From Litsea cubeba (Eukaryota; Streptophyta; Magnoliopsida; Laurales; Lauraceae): 64,000 nt of DNA. A program made the position numbers and the translations under genes. Within the stretch, counting starts at the first letter, position 1, and every line of letters starts with the position of its first letter. Positions 55,876-64,000 of the stretch are shown in pieces. The stretch covers positions 152,606,382 through 152,670,381 of the forward strand of contig CM022945.1 in NCBI GenBank assembly GCA_012931725.1, read 5' to 3'. Below the pieces are notes generated by a model. It worked only from the letters and a program-made list of their open reading frames with translations, was not told where the DNA came from and did no database searches.

Positions 55876-57158
55876 GAGAAGACCCAGCCAAAACAAGAAG
55901 TCCAAGAAAAGGCAGAGGCTTCCTCTACCGCTTCACTGGAGGCAACAAAAACGTCCCTTCTAGAGACTTCAAAGGGGTAAGAAAATTCACTCTCAGTGAT
56001 TTCATGCCACCTCAATTCAAAGAAGCCACGCAGGGGGCATCATACTCTTACAATTCGGCAGTTGGATTCTCCATTGATAATATCGAGTCCAGCGACACCG
56101 ATGATGGATTCGAATCCAACTATACTGACGAGTGGGAGGAGTCCCTTGAAACGAGAGAATATCTCTCCGATGAAGAATGGGTTCTTGAGACTCATCTTAT
56201 GCCAGTAATCTGGTATAACCCCCTACAGCCGCAAGGATCCTAGTCTGATGATGAAGAAGACCAAGAGGCTATACAAGAAAATGCTACTGACCCAGCACCC
56301 ATCATTGCTCCAGTGGAAATCAACTATGTTGAGCCACAAAGAGTTGATGAAGAAGAAGATTTGGCTCCTATGCTTGATCTTGAAGAGTTTGCAAGGATCT
56401 TGCAGCGTCTCGCTCTAAAACAAGAGCAAGACCGCGTCAGCGAGCCTCCTCGCAATCCCGAGCCTGAAGTCCCTGAAGACCATCAGTTACATCCTCCCTT
56501 AACTCCTGAAAATGGAGAAAATTGCAGGATAGATGATCCTCTTACATCCGAGGATGAGTCTGACTCCGATCAGGCAACGTCTCTTGTCAGAGCTTCCTGT
56601 AACGTGATAATTCGGGATTATATCTCTTCCGAAACATCGTCTGATAAGATCACTTGCACTCCGACGACTCCTAGCAATGTATCTTCTGGAGCCACCTCAT
56701 CTCACGTGACTTTCACTGAGACGACACCCTCTCAGGTATCTTCTCCTGAGAATGTGACTTCAAAATTCACACCCTTCCTGACTGAAGAATCCCAAGCTAT
56801 TGATGCTTGGGACGATGAATTGGTCAACGAAGAAGAAAGGATGCTCGATGCTGTTCAGGACTTGTTCCCGGAAAATGCTCCGTGCAACACAATCACTGAG
56901 GATGGCAACTCTGCTGCAAATACATCCTTAGCAAATGAAAAATGAGAGCCTCTTGATCCTAAAGACAATCTTCTAAATGAAGATCCTTCTCAATAGGCTC
57001 TCGAAGTTGGTAGAGGCAACCGCTTAGGCCGGGACTACCATAAAAATTACAATCAATCTTCTTTTACATATGTAAACCCTTCGGGAAAAGATGTTGTAAG
57101 CGCCCCTAGTGGCAATAATGATGAACATGCAGGCCCTAAGGAGGCTTTCAAGTATGAC
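55876..57158 (+). pseudogene. Element D acidic linker
   Basis: Asp/Glu/Ser/Thr-rich sequence with DDPLTSEDESDSDQATS and ATSSHVTFTETTPSQVSS. No domain is recognised. Frames open at 56313-56945. Stops (TAA 55873, TAG 56241, TGA 56943, TAG about 56994) are few and most fit C to T or G to A changes. The part from about 56664 on is absent from B. Confidence 0.7.
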
Positions 57159-57887
57159 TTGATTGAACATTTCAAGCACATACCTGCACGTCTGCACATC
57201 CTAGACTTATTGCGAATGTCTCCACACACTCGCGATAATCTCATTTTAGAATTACAAAAGCTGAATGAGGATGTCGACAAACATGCCCCACAAGTCCTCC
57301 AAATTGAAATGGACTACTGGGTCAAAAACTCAGAAGCTTCCTCAAAGGGAGAAGAGAAGAAAACTGAGGGATCATGCATTGAATGCCTCTCGGTTCAAAA
57401 GACAGCTAGTGCAACCATCGCCTTCACTAAGGACGACCTCCTACTTGGCGAAAAAAGGCACAACCGACCCCTGTATTTCACAGGGTACATCAAGGAAATG
57501 CCTATGCACAGAGTTCAGATCGACCTAGGTTCTGCACTCAACCTCATCTCCACTTCGGCTCTCAAAGAGTTGGGCATCCCACCCAGCAAGCTGAGCCACA
57601 TATCTGTATCTATCTTTGGATACGATGGGAGTACTCAAAGCCCTATCGGCAAAATCAGGTTCAAGTTGCAAATCGGTGATCTTATCTCCGAGGTCACTGT
57701 ATATGCAATAAAAACCCCTTCATGGTACAACATCCTTCTCAGACGCCCCTGGATCCACGAGAATGGTGTTGTCCCTTCAACTCTACATCAATGCATCAAG
57801 TTTGTTGGCGACGACGGCATGATACATCGAGTCTTTGCGGACAGAAAACCATTCAAAGGTAAAGAAGTCCACTTCGCAGACTCATAG
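57159..57887 (+). pseudogene. Element D retropepsin-like protease
   Basis: One frame is open for 242 codons. After DLLRMSPHTRDNLILELQKL the protease shows RVQIDLGSALNLIS (active-site Asp; usual DTG or DPG replaced by DLG), the segment SVSIFGYDGSTQSPIG and the C-terminal NILLRRPWIHENG. In A2 the same motif is DPGS. The change from P to L next to the catalytic Asp may lower activity (inference). This domain is completely absent from B. Confidence 0.83.
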
Positions 57888-58745
57888 ATGTATGAAGGTG
57901 AAAAAGAAGAAGAGGAGAAGCACACAGCACCCTTTGCCGAAAATCTCCAGAAAGATAAAGGCAAGGCTCCTCAACAATCACCGGAAGAAAATAAACCATC
58001 CGGTAAATCCGAAGAGAGCATTCAAACTCCCTTCATTATCTCCTTCAAACCTTCAAAGCCTTTGGTCATCACAACTAAAGTGAAGAAGGCAAAGCAAAAG
58101 TCTGGGGGCAAATTTGTTGTCTTTTTCGTGTCTATCATGTAAGACACGGATTCGGATTCAGAGCCAGAAGATGACACATCGTCAAGTCAAGCTGGCACTC
58201 AGTAAGTTCAACATGCTCTTACTCCAATGGAGACAACTTCTGACATAGAAGATCCTACATCAGCTTCCTTCGTTGTTCCAGCAACTTCAGCAAAGGAAAA
58301 GCCGATCTTTTTCCATAGATCGGATGCTTCTTCATCAAACTCCGTGCTTGAACCTTTCCGAAATGAAGGTATGCCTCAACTATCCTTATATAGTTCTGTG
58401 GCACAAGCTAGTATGAAGAAAATGGGCTATGATGCTCAAAACCCAGTCGGTTTGGGAGAAAGACGGGGTATTCTCACGCCATTAGGGCCCGTCTTGACCA
58501 AAAGCCAGCTGGAAGATTGGAGACTCTACGTCTATGTAGAAAAGTCTTCACACAGGTTAGGGTATGATCCTGACACTCCTCTGAGACAGTTGACACAAAG
58601 GCATAAAAGTCAATTTATTGACCAAGCCTCAACATCTCAAGTCCATGAAGACATCGATCTCCCAGGATATCTCTTCAATGAGTCACCTGACAAAGATCCA
58701 GGAAGCTCGTCCAATTAGTACGATTTCTCTGACGCTGAAGAGGAA
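57888..58745 (+). pseudogene. Element D acidic region with G-patch-like motif
   Basis: Lys/Glu/Ser-rich sequence continues after a TAG (57885-57887). Then ASMKKMGYDAQNPVGLGERR (about 58410-58470) gives a G-patch-like pattern and leads to GILTPLGPVLTKSQ. G-patch motifs bind RNA and are common before reverse transcriptase in Tat elements. The TAA at 58139-58141 and TAA 58202 are stops. The segment 58457-58795 is missing in A2. Confidence 0.72.
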
Positions 58746-60420
58746 TTGTCCGATGGCACAGACGTGTGGTCTTCTGACCCAGAAGAATCCTCATCTCCAA
58801 AAGAAGTACCCTACTTCGACCAGGTTTCAACAGGCGATTGGGATCATCTCATAGCAAACCTTGAGAAAATTGCCGATCAAGAAGACCCGTGGAAAGGAAC
58901 AAAACCTTGGTCTGGAAATGCCCTTGAAACCCCAGAAGGTTTCGTTAAGCTGGAAGCCTCCAAAATTATTGTAGAGGAACCACCTTCGAACCTTCCAACA
59001 GAAGATCCTATTCAAAAGATAGACTTGGGAACACCTAATAACCCACGTCCTATATTCATAAGCAAGAATATAAGGGATGATGAGTTACCCGAGTATATCA
59101 CCTTTCTTCGTGAGTTCGTTGATTGCTTTGTATGGTCTTACGCTGAAATGCATGGCTTAGACCCCAAAATAGCAGTCCACAAACTCAATCTTCAAGAAGA
59201 CATCAAGCCTGTCAAACAGGACCAAAGAAGATTCCGTCCAGATGTGATGGATAAAATTGAACAAGAAGTTCAAAAACTCAAAAGCGTCGGCTTCATCCGT
59301 GAGGAATAATATCCTGAATGGTTGGCCAACATTGTCCCCGTGACAAAGAAAAACGGGCAGATCAGGGTCTGTATTGACTATAGAGACCTGAATGGCGCAT
59401 GCCCTAAAGATGAATTTCCGCTCCCCATACCAGAGGTAATGATTGACAATACCTATGGATTCGAGCGAATGACATTCATGGATGGTTTCTCTGGCTTCAA
59501 GCAGATAAAGATGCATCCTGAAGATGAAAAACTTATATCCTTTCGGACCCTATTTGGCGCGTATTGCTACACTGTCATGCCATTTGGTCTGAAAAATGCC
59601 GGTGCCACATATCAGAAGGCTATGATGGAGATATTCCAAGATATGCAACACAAAACGGTCGAGTGTTACGTTGATGCCCTCGCCGTCAAATGCAAAAGAA
59701 AAGAAGATCATCTCAAAGACCTTCGAGAAGTTTTCCTCCAGCTTCACAAACACAAATTGCGAATGAATCCTCTGAAATGCTTCTTCGGCGTCTCGTCGGG
59801 TAAGTTCCTCGGATTCTATGTTCAGAAAGCTGGAATAGAGCTTGACCCCATAAAAGTCAAAGCCATTCTAGAAATGCCCTCTCCAAGAACCTTGAGAGAA
59901 CTCAAAGGGCTTCAAGGGAGATTGGCCTACATCAGACGGTTCATCTCCAATCTTTCGGGGAAATGCCGTCCATTCTCGCGGTTAATGAAAAAAAGTGTAA
60001 ACTTTGTCTGGGATGCTGACTGTGAAGCTGCGTTCCAAGATATCAAGTCATACCTGACCAAACCTCCAGTGTAAGCTGCTCCTATCACTGGAAAACCATT
60101 CATCTTGTACACAAGAGCCGTTGATCACTCTCTGGGTGCTCTGCTTGCACAAGAAAATGATGAAAGAAAAGAAACTGCTCTATACTACCTCAGCCGCATG
60201 CTAATAGGTGCAGAGCATCGCTACTCTCCAGTCGAAAAAGAATGTCTTGCAGTGATGTTCGCCGTACAAAAGCTACGTCACTACTTGCTTTCCAACACAG
60301 TCTACCTGGTCTTAAGGATCAACCTCTTGAAGGTCCTTGTCACAAAAGCATGTTCTCTCAATGCACTACTGGTAAAATAGTCCATCCTTCTGTCACAATT
60401 TGATATTAGGTATGTACCGC
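58746..60420 (+). pseudogene. Element D reverse transcriptase and RNase H
   Basis: Motifs in order: RRFRPDVMDKIEQEVQKL, stop TAA at 59307, NIVPVTKKNGQIRVCIDYRD, CPKDEFPLPIP, MTFMDGFSGFKQIKMHPEDE, MPFGLKNAGATYQKAM, and the catalytic box CYVDALAVK (about 59664-59690), where the second Asp of YxDD is Ala. RLAYIRRFISNLSGK and FSRLMKK follow, then RNase H with FILYTRAVDHSLGALLAQEN and HRYSPVEKECLAVMFAVQKL. Stops at 60072 and 60378. The Asp to Ala change alone should abolish polymerase activity (established for this motif). Confidence 0.88.
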
Positions 60421-61043
60421 AAAAGGCAATCAAACGACAACCTCTAGCTGACTTTCTCGCAGAGCATCCATTGCCTAAAGATTCTCCACTCAAAGACGAT
60501 CTTCCAGACGAACCAGTCTACAATGTGGAGACTTTCTCACAAAATGCTTCCTGGGACATGTACTTTGACGGTGCAACCAGGACAAATGAAAAAAGACAAC
60601 TGATCTCGGGAGTTGGCATCCTCTTTGTTAGCCCCGACAAATACATGATTCCACACGCTTTCTCGCTACTGGAACCATGCACAAACAATGCAGCTGAATA
60701 TCAAGCTCTGATCCTATGATTGGAACTTGCCATCGAATCCGGTATCACCATGCTGGAAATCTTTGGAGACTCTCAACTGATCGTCAACCAGATGAATCAG
60801 AAATTTGAAGTCAGGAAGCCTGATCTGCTGCCTTACTACAACAAGGCACAATCGCTTCTGCAAAAATTTGACATCTGTCACATCACTCACATTCGTAGAG
60901 GTGAAAACATACGTGCAGATGCCCTGGCTGGACTTGCCGTATCTATGGCAATCCAAGAAGGGGAAAACATGCAAATCACAGTGTGCGAAAGAAGAATCCT
61001 TCCTCCTCTTAACACACACCAAGCAGTTGCTGAATGCCACTGA
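60421..61043 (+). pseudogene. Element D second (archaeal-type) RNase H
   Basis: The domain has WDMYFDGATRTNEKR, GVGILFVSPDKY, CTNNAAEYQALIL, a TGA at 60717-60719, then LEIFGDSQLIVNQMNQKF and RRGENIRADALAGLA. All four expected acidic positions (FDG, AAEYQAL, GDSQL, RADAL) are present. It is nearly identical in arrangement to 40251-40775 in B. A TGA at about 61041 ends it before integrase. Confidence 0.88.
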
Positions 61044-62345
61044 GTGGTTGGAAGCCGGATCTCTATCCTTCAACCTTCAATCGGCGACTGGAGGGATCCG
61101 TTCATTAATTACACTATGTTCAGAATCCTACCTGAAGATCCAAAAGAACGGGTAAGCATCCAAAGGCGAACCCCAAGCTTTCATTTGGATATTCCTTCAA
61201 AAATCCTTTACAGGAAATCCTTCAACGGAGTACTTCTACACTGCTTGTTACAACAAGAGGCTGAAGAAACACTCAAAGAAGTTCATGCTGGTCTTTGCGG
61301 AGCTCATCAGGCTGGTCCCAAGCTCTATGATCAGATAAAAAGGTTAGGTTATTACTGGCCTACCATGGTAGCTGACGCAATGCAATTTGCTAAGCGCTGC
61401 CAACAATGCCAAGTTCATAGAGATTACATTCACATGCCTCTAGAATGGCTACATCCTACAGCGATTTCGTGGCCTTTCGAAGCCTGGGGTATGAACATGA
61501 TAGGTCCTATTTCTCCCCCTTCGAGCAAAGGTCATCGCTTCATCTTCGCCGCTACGGATTATTTCTCTAAGTGGTCAGAAGCATTTGCGCTCAATGAAAT
61601 GAAGACCTCATCAGTCCTTCAGTTCCTGCGCACCAACATCATTTGTCGTTTCGGCATACGCAAAAGATTTGCCCATGATAACGGACCACAATTCCGGGAT
61701 CACCGATTCTATATGTTCTGCAACAAATACAAAATCCAAAGCTGTCCTTCGACTCCATACAATCCGGCAGCAAACGGATTAGCAGAAGCTTTCAACAAGA
61801 CACTCTGCAAAATCCTCAAGAAGATGGTCTCTAGTCACAAAAGAGACTGAAGCGACAAAATGTCTGAAGCTTTGTGGGCCTATCGAACCACCGTTCGAGG
61901 ACCAACCCATAGCACACCATTCTCTTTGGTCTATGGATGCGAAGTTGTCGTACCCTTGGAAGTACAAATTCCTTCCTTGAGGGTATCCTTGCAAAATGAC
62001 ATGAATCAAGAAAGCAATGTCAAATTACGACTCCATGAGCTGGACAATCTCGATGAGAGACGGCTCGAAGCTCGACAAAGCATTGAACTTTACCAAGCAC
62101 GCATGGCAGGATCTTTCGACAAAAAGGTCAGGCAACGCGCCTACAAAAAGGGTGACTTGGTTCTTGCGGTAAAAAGACCAATGGTCTTCGCTCACAAGTC
62201 CAAAGGCAAATTTGAACCAAAATGGGTGGGACCCTACGTCATCGACAAGGTTTTCTCCAATGGCGCATACACACTCCTAAACATGGAGGGTGACAGATTT
62301 ATGCTGCCCATCAACTGCAAGTTCTTAAAGCGGTACTACCCTTGA
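61044..62345 (+). pseudogene. Element D integrase
   Basis: The frame is open for 268 codons, then TGA at 61848-61850, then 161 codons to TGA 62343-62345. Motifs: HAGLCGAHQAGPKLYDQI and CQQCQVHRDY (zinc-binding HHCC), WGMNMIGPIS, where the first catalytic Asp (WGMD in B) is Asn, AHDNGPQFRDH (second Asp) and ANGLAEAFNKTL (Glu). The tail has KFEPKWVGPYVIDKVFSNG. No chromodomain. The Asn at the first DDE position should inactivate strand transfer. The stop replaces a Trp codon present in B. Confidence 0.88.
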
Positions 62346-63814
62346 AGACTTACCCAACTAGGTAAGAGCAATACATGTACGGCCAAAACCGGTTTCCAGG
62401 TACTTGCTCGCTATACCCACTCTTTTTAGAATTTTCATATCAAATTTTGAAATTTCTAGAAATTCAAACAATGCTTACTTTCACCGTTTCATTGTTCAAA
62501 AATTCCAAGTTTAGGAACCTTTCCCTAACTTGACCAAAATTTTCAACCCTTGAACCCAAGACTCATGGTTTGAAACAAAATCCGGATTCGGGGATTTCCA
62601 CCCTAGTCCACCCTGCCTTTTACTGCCAAAATGGTTTTATGTTAGAATTTATGACCCTCGTGTCTTTAAAAAAAAATGGTTTTTCAAAAACCGCGGGGAA
62701 GCGACGCTTAGTCGATACTCGCACAAATTGGAAGCATGCAAACCACGTTCGACATTTCCAAAATCGCAGGGAAGCAACATTTCGTCGATACTTGCAAAAT
62801 AAATAAAAAAAACCATGGAGACACAACATTTCAGTTAATATCCATAACCCAAATTTCAAAGGTTCGAAAAAACCAAGAAACCGTGGAGATGCAACATTTC
62901 AATTGATATCCACAATCCAAATTTCAAAGGTTCGAAAAAACCTAAAAACCATGGAGACGTAACATTTCAATTGATATCCATAACCCAAGGGTTCGAGAAA
63001 ACCGCGAATTTCAAAAATAGTGGGGAAACGACATCAAGTCAGTACCCGCAAAACCAAAAATTTTGAAAAGCAAGGATGCGACATTCCATCGATACTTGCA
63101 CCCAAATCCACGAGGATGCGACATTCCATCGATTCTCGCAACCGAATGAGCAAGGATGTGACATTCCATCGATACTTGCAAGACCATTCAGCAGGGAGGC
63201 GACTTTTAGTCGATACTTTCATTTTTGAAAACCAAACCGGCTATAAATGCCACCAAAATAGGCTATAAATGCCACAAACCGGCTATCGATGCCACAAAAC
63301 AAACTGGCTATCAGCCACAAAACAAACCGGCTATCAATGCCACAAACCAAAAACTTGGCTTTAAAAAAAAAAAAAAAAACTGGCTATCAATGCCACAAAA
63401 CAAATCGGCTATCAATGCCACAAAACTGGCTCTCATGCCAAAAAAACGGCTTCCATGCCACAAACAAGATTTGGCTCCCATGCCAAAACAATCATTTGAC
63501 AAAAGATTTTCACAAAATGACAAGCTTTTAATCAAATCCCATTTAGCAATTACTTTCATCACAAAAATATTTAAGTGAGCGTAGGGAAAACAAAAAACAA
63601 AAAAAAATATCCCATTTAGCAATTGCTTTCATCACAAAAAGATTTAAGTGAACGTAGGGAAAACAAAAAAAAGAGTACCAAAAAAATACATGCGGTACCA
63701 AAAAAAAAAGTGTTCACAAGCACTACAAAAAACAAAAAATAGAGTACCAAAAATACATGTGGTACCAAAAAAAAAAAAAAAAGAAGGATAGTTTATGCTA
63801 CAAAAATCAGGAGC
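62346..63814 (+). repeat. Element D repeat-rich 3' region
   Basis: After unique sequence (62346-62690) come CGATACTTGCA-type units (62690-63225, reverse complement of 38114-38590), then GGCTATAAATGCCAC/GGCTATCAATGCC units (63236-63480), then the unit with AATTGCTTTCATCACAAAAAG (63540-63660, two copies), then GGTACC/GTGTTCACAAGCACTAC units (63668-63760). These arrays lie between the convergent integrase and antisense genes, as in B. Confidence 0.88.
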
Positions 63815-64000
63815 TCAACCAAAAATGGTCTCCAGCCAAAATTTCAGCTCCTCAAGCAAACTTTTGGCCTCAGCCGTCAGAGTTTCCAAGGCACGCTTCT
63901 TCAGAAACTTGCCATGAGATGCTGGAGAAGGCTGCAACCCTTCTTTCACACCAGGAAACTTATCCCGAGCAGTTTTCCATTGTTTGTCCTCTTAAAACTT
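63815..64000 (-). pseudogene. C-terminus of the antisense gene in element D (partial)
   Basis: Minus-strand sequence from the right edge reads EDKQWKTARDKFPGVKEGLQ, then PASHGKFLKKRALETLTAEA and ends LETIFG, stop TGA (63815-63817). It matches the C-terminus in B (36990-37181) over its whole visible length, with a TAA near the right edge. It shows that the antisense gene is a shared part of this family and not a one-off insertion. Confidence 0.85.

Larger units (their letters stand above)
28249..64000 (+). mobile_element. Tat element D (plus strand), runs off the window
   Basis: D starts with TGTTGACACCAAAAATGTCAC at 28249. Its 5' LTR is split by element B (29008-49336). The order is 5' LTR (28249-29007 and 49342-50419), primer site, repeat-filled leader, gag region (53312-55875), acidic linker, protease, G-patch region, reverse transcriptase, RNase H, second RNase H, integrase (to 62345), repeat-rich 3' region, and an antisense gene (63815 onward). 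Two RNase H domains, the G-patch-like motif and an antisense gene are features of plant Tat elements. Many stops show it is old. The 3' LTR lies right of the window. Confidence 0.88.

Overview
The window is plant nuclear DNA from a repeat-rich, probably heterochromatic region. Every recognisable coding segment belongs to a Ty3/gypsy LTR retrotransposon of a plant-specific lineage (Athila, Tat with a second archaeal-type RNase H, and an LTR family with a tRNA-iMet primer site that looks like a Tekay/Del chromovirus) or to a hAT DNA transposon. The one exception is a decayed fragment of a receptor-like kinase gene. I see no intact host gene, rRNA, tRNA, CRISPR array or bacterial-type operon. A dicot angiosperm is likely, but the species cannot be named from this sequence.

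Layout. 1-5971: 3' end of an Athila element (integrase tail, 3' noncoding region, 3' LTR), with the LTR split by a 1.8-kb solo LTR (TSD GATGC). 5972-8255: host-derived sequence holding a kinase pseudogene split by a 1158-bp hAT element. 8256-14422: Tat element A1 (LTR, primer site, gag), with its LTR split by a 3.5-kb solo LTR (TSD GTCTC). 14423-23087: a different Tat element, A2, joined abruptly to A1 and running from gag tail to reverse transcriptase. A2 is interrupted by a second long LTR that still carries its primer-binding site (17316-22009). 23088-27668: Tat LTR remnant C, the likely 3' LTR of A2, split by a minus-strand solo LTR (24471-27607, TSD CCCAC). 27669-28248: unclassified.

28249-64000 holds two related large Tat elements. 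Element D (plus strand) starts at 28249 and runs off the right end. Its 5' LTR is split by element B (minus strand, 29008-49336, 20.3 kb, both LTRs present, TSD TTAAT). Read in its own direction, each has LTR, primer site, a long repeat-filled leader, a gag region, then in D protease, an acidic G-patch region, reverse transcriptase, RNase H, a second RNase H and integrase, then a hypervariable repeat-rich 3' region and a gene on the opposite strand. In B that antisense gene is visible from end to end: TATA box, short first exon, about 0.8-kb intron, plant-mobile-domain-like main exon, acidic exons and a coiled-coil tail. In D only its C-terminus is inside the window.

B lost protease and most of reverse transcriptase by one internal deletion of about 3.1 kb, although its two LTRs are nearly identical. 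D keeps all domains but has a changed catalytic motif in reverse transcriptase and in integrase, plus many stops. The least expected signal is a recurring one: clusters of GC-rich perfect or near-perfect palindromes, each with its own core, inside otherwise AT-rich LTRs and an intron of apparently unrelated elements.
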